The notes under the pieces: generated by a model
What the model was told of the DNA's origin: nothing
The model's database searches: none
The model's input: the letters and a program-made list of their open reading frames with translations, nothing else
Source of the DNA: Ciborinia camelliae
Lineage: Eukaryota > Ascomycota > Leotiomycetes > Helotiales > Sclerotiniaceae
Direction of reading: 5' to 3'
Assembly: GCA_025890175.1 (NCBI GenBank)
Contig: JANPYM010000010.1
Span: 1,952,427-2,016,426 of the forward strand
DNA length: 64,000 nt
Shown: positions 9,475 through 21,570 of the stretch, one piece after another
Numbering within the stretch: position 1 is the first letter of the stretch
How the letters are laid out: each line of letters starts with the position of its first letter
Made by a program: the position numbers and the translations under genes

Positions 9475-10963
9475 ATGGGTGACGTTTTACTGGAAATCCC
9501 TGCGACTCAGGTCTTGCCTCACCGAAAACCATTGCCATCCTCGATACCAAACATAGATTCGCTGGAGGGATTAGGAACAGATGGAAGTGATGAGTACTCA
9601 ACATTGAAGAAGCTTCAACGACATCTGGAGTTAGTTCACCATTGGATGGACACAAAAGCAAAATGCTAACTATGTCAGATACATCCAACTTCAGGAAGAA
9701 TATATCAAGGATGAACAAAGGTATGCGACCTGAGCTCCATCTGCTATATGCATACATACTTATCATCATTACCTTAACAGAAGCTTGAAGAGAGAACTTG
9801 TGCGAGCCCAAGAAGAAATCAAGCGTATCCAAAGTGTACCTTTGGTGATAGGACAGTTCATGGAAGCTATTGATCAAAAGTACAACTCACTCCCAACAAC
9901 TTCACTTCAATCAATAATACTAACATGATCGTAACAGTACTGGTATTGTACAATCATCGACAGGGTCCAACTATGTTGTTAGAATTCTATCCACCCTCGA
10001 TCGCGAACTTCTGAAACCATCATCTTCTGTTGCTCTCCACAGACACTCAAATTCCTTGGTCGATATCTTACCTCCCGAGGCCGATTCCTCAATCGCTATG
10101 TTAGGATCCGATGAGAAACCTGATGTTACATATGCAGATGTTGGAGGACTTGATATGCAAAAGCAAGAGATCAGAGAAGCCGTTGAACTTCCCTTAACAC
10201 ATTTCGATCTATACAAGCAAATTGGTATCGATCCACCACGAGGTGTTTTACTCTACGGTCCACCCGGAACTGGAAAGACTATGCTTGTCAAGGCAGTAGC
10301 AAATTCAACAACTGCGAACTTCATTCGTGTCGTTGGTTCGGAATTCGTACAAAAGTATCTCGGAGAAGGTCCACGTATGGTTCGTGATGTGTTCCGTATG
10401 GCCCGTGAGAACTCCCCAGCTATCATCTTCATTGATGAAATCGATGCCATCGCCACGAAACGTTTCGATGCACAAACTGGTGCCGACAGAGAAGTCCAAC
10501 GTATTCTTCTTGAACTTCTAAATCAAATGGATGGTTTCGATCAAACATCTAATGTTAAGGTCATTATGGCTACCAACCGTGCCGATACTCTCGACCCTGC
10601 GTTACTTCGTCCCGGTCGATTGGATAGAAAGATTGAATTTCCCAACCTTCGCGATCGCAGAGAGAGACGTTTGATCTTCACTACCATCGCATCAAGAATG
10701 TCATTGTCACCGGAAGTTGATCTTGACAGTTTGATCATCCGAAATGATCCATTATCCGGCGCTATTATTGCAGCTATCATGCAAGAAGCTGGTTTGAGGG
10801 CAGTAAGAAAGAATAGGTACAACATCATTCAATCCGATCTTGAAGATGCTTATTCTAGTCAAGTCAAGGGTGCACAAGAGGTATGTATAGAGCTGAATAC
10901 CCAAGCAACTATGAATATCTCACTAACATTTCTCAGGCCGACAAATTCGACTTCTACAAATAG
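9475..10963 (+). CDS. rpt3: 26S proteasome regulatory ATPase Rpt3
   Basis: Five exons (9475-9629, 9679-9720, 9781-9879, 9938-10880, 10937-10963) give 421 residues. This is the AAA-ATPase subunit of the 19S base that unfolds ubiquitinated substrates and feeds them to the 20S core. An N-terminal coiled coil (about 35-90) and an OB-like region precede the AAA domain. Walker A is GPPGTGKT (206-213), Walker B is IIFIDEID with D265/E266, sensor 1 is ATNRAD, and the arginine-finger region is [10 protein letters not shown]. The last exon is just nine codons and ends FDFYK, the HbYX-type tail that docks into 20S pockets; this confirms the final intron. Length and order match the family. An AT-rich transposon ends about 340 bp upstream. 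Confidence 0.96.
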
Positions 10964-13900
10964 AGAGGTAATAGTTGCGATAAGGATAGAGGGGAGGAGA
11001 GGTGGCATGGGAGCGAGGTGGAAAATGCAGAATACCTTGAAATGTGATGTTCCTGACAAGTATCAGATAGTTCATCCTAGGCTTTTGCAATTGTACCAAC
11101 ATACCAAACATTACGTCTGTATTCATAGACTCTGCACTGAATGCAGGAAATCTTATACAGACTTCATGAATCTATACCCTATTGACATGGAATTTATTTC
11201 GCATCTTCGGATACATTTGAATGATCTTTTTGATTTTGATTGAGTGAAACCTTAGTATGTGATGAACCCGTCTTTTGTATTGTTGCTCTCCTAGTGGCGA
11301 GAAGAATTGAATACCCACTAGATACCGACCTAGGTACCTACATCCAGCTCATACAATCTAAGCTGGAGGTCTCTGGGGCTCTCCTTGGGTAATTTGTAGA
11401 CACAATGGTAATTAGATCGGATCATCAAGTGAATATCCGTATAAAAACATTCATTCACTAAAGCCAAAGCGATCTTTTCATCTATCCTATCCTATCCTAT
11501 CCTATTCTATTCTATCCTCTCGTCACATCTTTATTTAAAAGTCTGCGTGGGTTTTCGCGCTTTGGAACTTCCTGCTTTGCTTTGCTTTGCTTTGCTTCGC
11601 TCAAGATCGCCGTCCGGCGGTGATATTTGAGATGAGTTGTCTTTATTCATGTTGGAATTTATAAGTATAATAATAATAATTACGTGCCAAACTGCGTGGT
11701 ATCCGTGGACTTGGACACAGTACCTAGGTAGTTTACGACGGCTATGGGTCTATGCTATGGATATATGGATGGATGGGTGGGTATACTGTAATATATTACT
11801 CGCGAGGTGATTCAATAGGTTTGTGGTTTGTGGTGGGAGGACTTGGGATCTTCTGTTACCTACTAGCTAGGTATCTAGTGCTGGATGAGGATGAGGATGA
11901 TGTGATTGTTGTGAGTCTTTATATGAGAAATAGCTGGAAGTAGGTAGGTAGGTAGGTAGTTTTGCTTTTTGTTCGGTGGGTATTAGCTAAGTAGCTATAT
12001 AGCGGTTATGAAGAGACGTGGTGGGATGGGATGGGAGTGTTTAACTTATTATTTAAAGGATGACGATGACTGCTTCTAGATAACAGCAGGTACTAGGTAC
12101 TATAATCTTATTACCAACTTGCTGAATACATAAATGAAGAGAATGAATACCGGTATCGGTAGTAGAATCTAGATGGATAAGAATACTACCTAGGTAGGTA
12201 GACATCTCACTCTCACTCTCACTCTTTCTCTTCCACGCAATACTTACTAAGATCCCCGAGCAAGTGTACCGGGTCGAGAAAAGAACCCATCAACTCACAT
12301 CATCATATAGCAATTTCAATCACTCACAGCAGATAGATATCCAAATATGGAGAGATAAATATGTGAGATCAATAGACCATCTAAGAACTATTATTAAACA
12401 TGGTGAGGAAGTTTGTTATCGAAAGGAGCAGACTCCGTGGTGTCGATTTCTCAAACTCGGTGTGGATTCACTCCCTTGATACCCATACCGCTGCCACAAC
12501 ATTACCGAGGACCGCCATCTTAATCTCCTATTTCCCTTCCACTTCAACTTCCACTTCCACTTAACTCAATCCAGACATAACCTTCCACCTCGAACACCAC
12601 ACCTGCACCTGCACCTGCAATACCCGAGCAATCCATGAGTGTTCCCTGAACGCTTCCTGAAGATTTCACATTCGTCTTCCATCCTATCCCATCCCGATAT
12701 TTTCCATCTCTAACAATTTCCAAAACTCCAGGATCCAAAAGAACATCCCATCCCGACCGCGATTCCAATCTTATCATGGACATCGTTTCATTCCATTTCA
12801 TTCCATTCCATTTATCGTTTGCGAAGGTAGCCTACGTACCTATGTACCTACCTAGATACCTACCTTACCTACCTACCCATTACTCAACACCAGCCGCACC
12901 CTACCAATTCCAATTCCAATCCTCGGCTCCCGGGCGCCAACTCTCAGAAGAACAACAAGTTTCTGCGTACGGGTACGAAGTACCAAGTACCGGGTGCGCC
13001 TTCCTTCCACCACTTCCACCACTTCCACCACTTCCGCAACCAGGCCCCTAGGACCTAGACCATTGCTCCCCCTTCCAACATCAACTCAGCCTACAAATCC
13101 CCCCAAAGAAGCGTATGCCATGCCATACCATACCATAAACCAATCGAAACAAGTCCGTCCGCTGCTCAAGCCACATAACCAATAACCAACCACGAGAGGA
13201 ATGAATGCAAGCACTTCGGCCGCGCTCAGTATCGATCTCGATCTCGATCTCGTGGTGCCAGCCAGGATGTGCACGTGTGCACGTGAGCGGCGAGATGGCA
13301 TCGGAGGGAGCTGGAGGGTATCGATCGATCGATCTCTCGGCCTTGAGTTTACCTACTATCCATATTCTAGAATAGGGCTTCACGACGGGCGGTTTGAGTG
13401 GGGTGTTCGCCGTGCGACAGGATCGGATCGATACGCATCGAGCAAGCGTTTGTTCGTTCATGGTCAACTTAACCCATGATGATCAACTTAACCCATGATG
13501 ATCAACTTGACCCATGATGATCAACTTAACCCATGATGATTTACAGGGAGATGGAGTGTGTGCATAAAAGGTAATTAGAGAACGGGCAAAAAGCCCGCGA
13601 ATATGGATGCGGTCGCGATGACGTTGCGCCCGCTGGAGCGTGGGGTGGGCGAGCGAAATATGAGCGAACGAGAGGCCGCCGCCTACAATTACTTGTTGAC
13701 TGCACTTGCATGAACAAATTTATATACACAAAGTTATCTTCACACTTAACACTTACGTTTAACACTTACACTTACACTTACACGCACACTCTCATCGAAC
13801 CTATCTATTACTGAATAATTGATCAGATCTTTAAAAGGATCCATTAGATAGCTAGCTAATTTTCCATTCAACCCCAAAGAAATACAGTACATATAATAAA

Positions 13901-14154
13901 ATGCCGCTCCAATAGCAATCGCCATACAAAAACCATACCATACAGAATACACACTATTCAGAACGAGTCTCTACGCCATCCGTTTACATCCTTCCATGTC
14001 ATGCCATGCCATGCCTTGCCAGAATCTCGTAAAATGCATTCTGTCATTCATGATTTTCCGGCTCCCAAAAACGCCATCCATACATGCCTTTAACGTATAT
14101 AAGTAAAAGGTATCAAGTATCAGGTATCATCAACATGCCCTTACTTGATCATGT
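10964..14154. other. 3.2-kb gene-poor spacer rich in simple repeats
   Basis: No convincing gene is visible. It holds CTATC units at about 11481-11520, TTTGC units at about 11573-11600, GTAG units at about 11941-11959, many TACCTAGGTA-type motifs, a CCACCACTT 9-mer array at about 13005-13036, and a 4 x 19-bp array at 13464-13539. Short frames at 12264-12479 and 12776-13051 are low complexity and unsupported. It must contain the 3' UTRs of rpt3 and the convergent SAK gene. Confidence 0.55.
13464..13539. repeat. Four tandem copies of a 19-bp unit
   Basis: The 19-bp unit TCAACTTAACCCATGATGA is repeated four times head to tail with one A-to-G change in the third copy. It lies in the long spacer about 600 bp past the 3' end of the SAK gene. 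Confidence 0.93.
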
Positions 14155-16054
14155 CTAAAAGTACTGCAACTCTCCATTTCCATTTCCATTTCCATTTCCA
14201 TTACCACCACTCTTTCCACCGTTACTCTTTGAAAGCTGCGCCTGATATTGTTGAAATTGCGCCTGCACCAATTGCTGAGGGGTTTGATAATTTTTTTGAA
14301 GCGGTGGGAAGTCTTCATATGCGACTGCTGGGTTGTAGACCGGTGGAGTATTGTTTGAGCTTCGTTCATTGACATCATCTAAAGATCGATAACCATATCC
14401 GCGACCTTTTCCTTTACCACCTCCACCGTTACCCCCGCGGTTATTACGACCATAACCACCACGTTGTGGTCCATTTGCGCGGTGATTGCCTCGGCCACCT
14501 CGACCACCATAGCTATTTTCTTGTCCTCTCTTGCTTGGTCCTTGATTGTGACCACCATATGATCCACTTGGCTGCCTAGGCTCAGGGGAATGTTTGCGCT
14601 TGAATGATTTATTGGGGAACAAACTCTCATACTCATTCTCCGAAAGGTCTTCCTTCTCTATCCTGAGAAGAACTTTCTCACCAACAGTACTTTCAAAGAC
14701 AAATGCCTTCTCTGGTGGAACAGGTTGCCAATTTTGAATCTTACCTGCATCAATTGGTCGAGCTCCTTTACGCAATGCGAGAACGACAACAGGGATAGGG
14801 TTTTCGGTATAGAACTTCTTCGTCTCTGGTACAGGTCGAACACGAGCGGCCCAAATCTTGTTCTCAAAGACTGCTGTTCCTGTGACTTCCCAGGTAGTCT
14901 TGCTACCCATGCCACCAACCTTTTGCAGGATACTATCTGGGCATGGTCGGGGAGTAATGAGAACATTGTTGGCTAGAAATTTGGCCTCTGTGTCTGGCAT
15001 ATTTGAAGGAAGCTGAGCTAGAGTAAGCAGCTTCTGAGTGTCAGTATTATTGATCAAATATCCAGTATAGAAAACAGTCTTCTTAATCTGAAGTCTCTCG
15101 CCATATTTCCCCGCATTAATTGCAGCATTATGATCATTGATCAAACGCTGTACCTCTGCAGCTTCCATAACAGGATCAAGTAATGTGGCACCATCAGCAA
15201 CCTGAATTACTTCAGCAGTAATAGCAGGGCGAGATGGAATACCACCAGAGCCATTTTGACGCTTGTTGTAATCCGTAAAGAAATCTCTAAAAGCCTTGAC
15301 ATGTCTAACTCTGTCTTCGTAGATTCTGATTTCCTCAGCACCCTTGTATGTTTCCATTAAAGTTTCCAAGAAACATTGTTTGAAGCTCATGGTACTACCG
15401 AACCTCTCATTTCTAGGCCCTGCTGCTGGTTTTAAGACAACCATGTCCACATCAAGACCTCTGCTGGCAATCATTTTTTTCAGTAACTCTGAAAATCCAG
15501 CCTCGGAACGGCCAGTCAAAAGAATTGAAAGAGCATCTTTTTGTTGCATACTCAACTCGATGAGTTCAACAATTCGCTCATTCCACCAACCTTCCCAAGC
15601 TCGAGGTTCTTCTTTCTCAACTCCTTCGCCTGTAGCTGCAAGAATTCTCGAGTCGTGCCACCAACCTCCAGTCGCAAATGTATCTTGAGTCTGTAGGAAG
15701 CCTATAGTCGGTCCGTTCCATAATTTCGGGTTGGGAAGAGGGCTGTTGAAAACTACGAGAAAAAGTTAGTATATAATATTTGGATAGGATTGAGAACGAA
15801 GTTTTTAGAAGGATGGTAAAACTTCATCCCCTCAGATTAAGCATTGTACATACGGGTATTGTCAAAGTCATAGACATGAAGTGCCTTAACTTTATCAATT
15901 GCTACAAACAATTAGCATGCATCCATCCCATCTCCAGATCCCCTATCCCCAACATCCAAGATATCTTACAAGGTAACTGTTTATCCGCAACAGACCAGCG
16001 ATTCAAGGCTGTGGTCGTATATTGGTTCGATACCCCGTTTGGAGTATGCGCCAT
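14155..16054 (-). CDS. HAD-type SAK RNA-repair-like protein with RGG tail
   Basis: Exons in transcription order are 16054-15970, 15901-15854 and 15752-14155, giving 576 residues. The N-terminal part matches the fungal HAD_SAK_1 family (HAD domain of 'Swiss Army Knife' RNA-repair proteins): the nucleophile motif DFDNT sits at 40-44, right at an exon junction, followed by LFNSPLPNPKLW, GWWHDSRIL and EGWWNERIVEL, then LLTGR. The HAD fold suggests a phosphatase or phosphoesterase on nucleic-acid ends; the substrate has not been established here. The C-terminal 170 residues are low complexity, first RGG/GRGG-rich and then Gln-rich, ending in a Gly-Asn repeat encoded by a CATTTC microsatellite. RGG tails commonly bind RNA, consistent with an RNA role. 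The start is supported by the upstream intron that restores the DxD motif. Confidence 0.85.
14174..14202. repeat. CATTTC microsatellite coding for the Gly-Asn tail
   Basis: Four to five 6-bp units inside the last exon of the minus-strand SAK gene encode alternating Gly and Asn just before the C-terminus. Unit-number changes would alter tail length without shifting the frame. Confidence 0.85.
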
Positions 16055-16485
16055 GATGAGGCGTAAGGTGTAGTTAACTCGCAGAAATTTGGGAAATCAG
16101 AGATAATTTGAGGTTTAATGGCGATTGATTGATTTTTTTTGCACACGGAAATTGCCGTTGTCGTTGTCCTTGTCCTTGTCGTCGTTTCGCAGATCAGATG
16201 GGATTGATTATTTATTGACGTTGCCAGAATTTCGGATCAGTCACCAGTTGAGTAATGGACGATTAACTTTCCTCGAATCTCGAAATGCCGTGGAGGCGCT
16301 AACAGCTACGCTATACTACTTTAAGTTTAGCGTCAACATAGCGCGAAGATACTCGACTCTCATTCGCTTCACTACAAACAACGTTTCTTTCTATCAAACA
16401 AGAGCTACAAGATCATCAAAGAATCTATTAAAAGAATCTATTATTACAATAATTCACAATAGCCTCAAAGGCCTCAAAGCCTTCA
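16055..16485. promoter_or_regulatory. 431-bp divergent promoter, SAK gene / DUF167 gene
   Basis: The start codons at 16054 (minus) and 16486 (plus) face away from each other, so this stretch must carry both promoters. It contains a T-run with CCTTGTCGTTGTCC-like pyrimidine-rich sequence near 16150-16190 but no identifiable factor site. Confidence 0.55.
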
Positions 16486-16948
16486 ATGGCCTCTACAATA
16501 CAGCGAATCAATACTAGTGGATTTCTAAAGATAGTCAAAGAAAGAGTACATTTACAATGTCACGTTAAACCGAATTCCAGCGCATCAAGAGTGGGCATAA
16601 AGACCCCCTCGGACCAATCATCGAGTCTCGAAGTGTGTGTTTCATCACCAGCACGAGATAATGAGGCAAATGAAAGTGTTGTTGAAGTTTTAAGTCGTGT
16701 ATGTATGATTTGCAACTTTGATTGGTTTATATAAGATAGATGTGTAGGAAGATCCCCTAATAGTAATTCATGTCTAGATATTAAAATGTCCAAAAACAGA
16801 CCTCGAAGTTATTCGCGGGAAGAAATCAAGGGATAAGGTGGTTGCAGTTAAGGGATTATGGGATCTGAAGAATGTTTCTCAGGCTGAGGGTGTTCTGGAG
16901 AGAATTAGAGAACGCTTGCAGATAGCAAGCAGAGATTCAAATTCTTGA
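16486..16948 (+). CDS. DUF167 / YggU-family small protein
   Basis: Two exons, 16486-16698 and 16778-16948, encode 127 residues. The segment VHLQCHVKPNSSASRVG, followed by LEVCVSSPARDNEANESVVE and after the intron LEVIRGKKSRDKVVAV, is the hallmark of the DUF167 (UPF0235, bacterial YggU, human C15orf40) fold: beta strand, substrate-like loop APxxGxANxxL, and GxxSRxK. The biochemical function of this family is not established. The length is normal. An upstream overlapping frame starting at 16125 is out of phase and was not used. The acceptor at 16777 was chosen because it restores ILKCPKTDLEV. Confidence 0.86.
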
Positions 16949-19900
16949 TTGATTATGAGCGGTTGAGATTTTGTTTTGCGATCGATACCTACCGTGATGA
17001 CCTTCAGATAGACATTTTCCTCTATAGCCCTTTTTGAGATCAGTAAACCTTTGTAGGGCGTTCCCAAACCATTCCGCCTAGAAAGTTCGTATCAAAGAAT
17101 TTTGCTTGCCGGCGCATTTCCTCTTATGAGAACATGTCTCGCGCTTTGATTGGTTAGTTAGGATACGGGTTAATATGAAACTTGGGCCGAGGTATGCGAA
17201 CGGTGAGTACGGCAACAACGGTTAATACCGACCGGAAACAAGATCAAGCCAGCTCTGGATGCCGGTAGAAGTCCTACAAACCTTCCCTCCCCTGTTTAAC
17301 CCCTCAAGTCGATCCTTCGTATCATGTCAGTCATCCCGTAGGTGAAAGAAGGATCAATCATTCGAGAAGTGACCATCGCGTCACCTAGCGAGGTAATTCC
17401 CACGTTATATGGACTCGGGTCTTGGGCCATTGAACTAAGATGTCGAAGTATTCACACATGGTGGCGGCCAAGAGAATAGTGTAAGAGAGTAGAAGATTTA
17501 CCACAAACTGAAATAGTCTTTGTCATCGCATCATACTGCGCCTGGAGTACGAGTAATGTGATTTTAGCGAACCGGACTGTCCAGTGTTGTGATAACGAGC
17601 GCAGAAATTGAATTTCAGGTAGAAATTCAAAGAATAACTGGCTTTGAGAGGCTTTTAAGGAATGAGAGCTAGATAACTGAAATGAAGGAACCGATACACG
17701 AGTAGAAAAGCCTTCGCGGTTATTGATGGATGTCCCCAAAGTGGAAATTTGGATGATGTAGAAGCAACTCGACAACACGGGGATATTTACTCCGTAGATA
17801 TCTATATGTAGCACAGCACATCTGTAACTTATCACTTAACAAAAACGCGAACGAGGTTCCACCAAAGTGAAAATACTAGGATTTCCTGTTTGGTTTGTAC
17901 CATCCATCAACCAAGGATGGGGGAAGATAATGCATGTTTGTTGAACCTTGGTAAGGATCATCACTGGATGTTAAGACTCGAGTACAAGTAGGATTCTAGC
18001 CAATCTCTACTCGTATCGGCTTGGGGCTTTAAGCTTTGGGTTCTTGATTTGCTTTCTAGAATCCGCATACATCATATTCCGAGAATCAAAAGGAAGAAAA
18101 AGATGCCGAGAAGTTCAAGTGAACATTTCTTCCATCAGCGGCGTGCATCATTGGTTCGATTCGTTCGAAAGGTTGCAACTTCTGGAAAATCAAGAAAAAT
18201 GTGTAATACGAATCTCAAGTAACTGTACTTACAGTAACATTAATGGCCAAGAAATAGGTTCCCGTGAGCAAGCCACAAATCGTGACAGAGGATCGAAGAT
18301 TATGCTTTATGCTTTTTGATCAGTGGATCCTCTATGCGTCAGTAGTGTAGTCAAATATGCACGCCGGCTAAGTATGGAGACACCAAAGAAGAAGATGCTT
18401 CCTTCGGCTGTCCTTGTAAATTCTGAGTGAAAATGATAAGAAGGGTGGATGTCGGTGGATATCCCGAAATATGAAGAAAAGAAATCCTTTTTTTGCGAAG
18501 CCGATTTCCGATTCCCGATGTACAGTAGTAGTGGAGACTTTGAAGCCTTGAATGATATACAGGCCATAAAAGCCATGAACATCATAAATACCATAAATAC
18601 CATACAGATTCCGAAAAGTAATTAATCTTACTTCTATAAAAGCAAACTCTGATACACTTGAATATATGGGATAGTCTGTCTATAAAAAAAAGGAAAGAAA
18701 GAAAGGAAAAAAACCGATAAATTGGATAGATAAGTACAGTTCAGTAATACTTCCCATGATTCGGATGCTAGCTCATTCATATCGCAACACGTCTTCGTCT
18801 TCGTATTCTTCGCCTTATTAGTAAACCAAAAAACGAATAAAAGGGACAAGTAACTGTGCGGCTGTGCCGTATCCAATGTCCATTCTTCTATACGTATGAC
18901 GGGTCATTGGTGCATCGGTAACGCCAACCCCTCGGCTGTGGCTGTCGCTGCGTCATTATCCAGCTCTTTGGCACCCGGCTGGCAAATCTTTGTCTTTGAA
19001 GCGATAGAACCGAGGGTGAACGGGTCAAAACATTCAAACATTCAAACATTAATAATATATACTTGTACCAAATGATTATTTGAGTTGGAACTTGAGTGGT
19101 GAAAGAGATAAAGGGGGGAGATTTCGTTTAAGGAATTGAAAATTTCCATCTCAGGCTCTTGGAAGGATACGGTACGGGTACTGTACGGATACTGTATGGA
19201 TACCGATATGGAGAATATTGGTTGGGGAACGGAAATATCTCCGGGGATAAATTGAAGTTTCTTTCAATGACATGTTGTAAAAAAGTTCGTTGTCATTCGT
19301 TAAAAGGATTTCTATCAGAAAACACATGGATGCTGAATGCTGTAAAAATTATCTATGCCTGATGACGATCATTGCCACACAAGACACTCAGTGCTGAGTG
19401 CATATGCTGGCTTCGAGGTACATTAATGTAATATGTATGTATGGTAAATGCCCACGAGTATGGATGTGAAGAAGGGTGGTGGGTGGGTATTTATTGAATC
19501 ATGGATCATCTTTATAAATCAACCATTTGATACGCGTACATGGAACTGAACCCCTTCATCAATCACATCATGGAATAAACAACGTTCAAAGTCTCAACCA
19601 ACAAAATACTAAACGAAATACAGATAACATGGAACCTTGGAACTGGAACTCAACTCAACTCAACTCAACTCAATTCAATTCAATTCAACGCAATTCAACT
19701 TAACTCAACTTAACTCAACTCAGGTCCAAATTGATGAAGTTCCCAACTTCCAAGTTCCAACATACATCACCTAAACTCAGCTCAGGGTTCAAGGTACACT
19801 ACAACCATCCTATCAGGACCTATCAGGAGCATAAAATCACACTCTTATTGCTTCGGGGATCTCTTCCGAAGAGATGAAATAAATTAATAATAATAGCCTA

Positions 19901-21570
19901 AGAATCTAAGATGTGGTTCCTATTATTCAAGTCTTTCTAGCATACTTCACTGTCCAGCTGTTTCGCTTTCTCGATATCTTATTCGCCTTCTCCCTTTCGA
20001 GTCCCTCATCTTTTGGACCTTTTCTCCTTCGTCCCGACTCCCATGTACATTTCTTGTTATTGTGGATTACTTTTATAAAAGTTATCCTATCCACTGATTT
20101 TCAGGGTTCACGTTCATGGGAACATTTATTGGTAAATAGCTAAGAAACCGGCATAAAACAAAGTAAAGAAATATATACATACTGTAGTAATAGGTAATAA
20201 TGGTCCATAAAACATGAGAATTGATGAAATGCATGTTGCATATTATTGTTGATGTACCTGTCTGTATACCTGTACCGATGCTCGAGTCTCGAGTATGTAT
20301 GTACTCAAGACACGTTGATGAATGTTTCCAACACACCCTCCCTCATCAGGACTTACATGATACTACCTATCCATCCATACCTACCTACCTACCTATCGAT
20401 AACCGACCAAATCGGGATTAGCCATTCTGATTTAATCATCCATGGATATGAATATGGATATGGATTGATGTCTTTTAATCCTTTCCATTAACCCAAAAGA
20501 AATCCACACTTACTTCACCACTTCACACTGCACACATCACATCACATCACATCACGCTCACTTCACACTTCACACCTCACTAGATACCGTACCATACCTA
20601 ATGGAATTAGATTGGTTTCTTTCCTCACAGTATTTCTCATCGTAGGTGTAAAATATATGGAACCGTACCGTCAGTATGTCACTCACCGTACTGCCGTCCT
20701 GAGTACCTAACGTACCAGACCTAGATTGATCAAATTCTTTTTTAACTTTTGTTGCTCATTTGCTCATTTGCTCATTTGCTCATTTACCCATTTAGCCATT
20801 TTATCCATTTAGCTCCCTTCCCTTGAATCCCTTCACCTTACACCGTACTCATCACTACCTTACCTATACTACATTACGCCCATCCACCTTTGCAATGTCA
20901 CATCTGGTTTGAAGAGCAGCCGCAGCCGCACCCGCTCCCGCATTCGCATCAAACTCTAGAACTAGAAGTGACCCAGACTCAGATCAGACCAGACACACGC
21001 ACGCATCAAAAACCTTCTCTCACCACTTCTTTCCTTCTCTCTTGTCCCTCGAGTTCTAGATCTGGAACCATCTAAATAGACCAGACCAGCCAAACCTCTT
21101 CAAAACCTTGAACCCTTTTCTTCCCGTTCTAGATTTGTATCCCCTCCATGGGAATCTTGTACTGTATGTCCTACATATAACTTGTCAGTAAGTCGTTATC
21201 CGATACCGATACCCCCTCCCCACAAGGAAAAACATGATTGATTATCATCTTATCATCCATTTATTAAATCTTGCCTCAAAATAATCCTCCGGGATTTTCA
21301 AAATGATTTCCCGTTCGTTAACCATGTGTCCAGGGCCTACTGTTAATAAGGCATTCTCTTTTTTTCTTTCCACAACTGACAGGACGGCCCGTGCATCTGC
21401 AAAAGGTCATTTGTACTACCAAGTACTTTTGAATCATCGTCCTTTTTTTTGTCCTTACCCATCTATATAGAGGTTGTCCTCGACGCCATCCTCGACAAAT
21501 CAGGTCACTTGGGGGGAGGGAAATAATATCTTTTGATATTCCTGTTATCGGACAGGTTCCCAACGACATA
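16949..21570. other. 4.6-kb gene-free stretch upstream of SKN7
   Basis: No convincing coding region is seen on either strand. Short frames at 17452-17835, 18044-18319, 18307-18603 and 18634-18876 lack domains and run through low-complexity DNA. Repeats include CAACT/CAATT units (about 19649-19722), TGCTCATT units (about 20752-20785) and ACATC units near 20540. The final kilobase probably includes a long SKN7 promoter and 5' leader. Non-coding transcripts cannot be excluded from sequence alone. Confidence 0.5.
19649..19722. repeat. CAACT/CAATT pentamer array
   Basis: About fifteen 5-bp units, partly decayed between CAACT, CAATT and TAACT. Non-coding. Confidence 0.9.

Noticed and set aside
13464..13539. 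Possible CRISPR-like repeats
   Set aside because: Copies are directly adjacent with no spacers, and the genome is eukaryotic; it is a minisatellite.
18145..18180. B-box-like GGTTCGATTCG suggesting a tRNA
   Set aside because: No A box, no acceptor stem and no cloverleaf pairing could be drawn.
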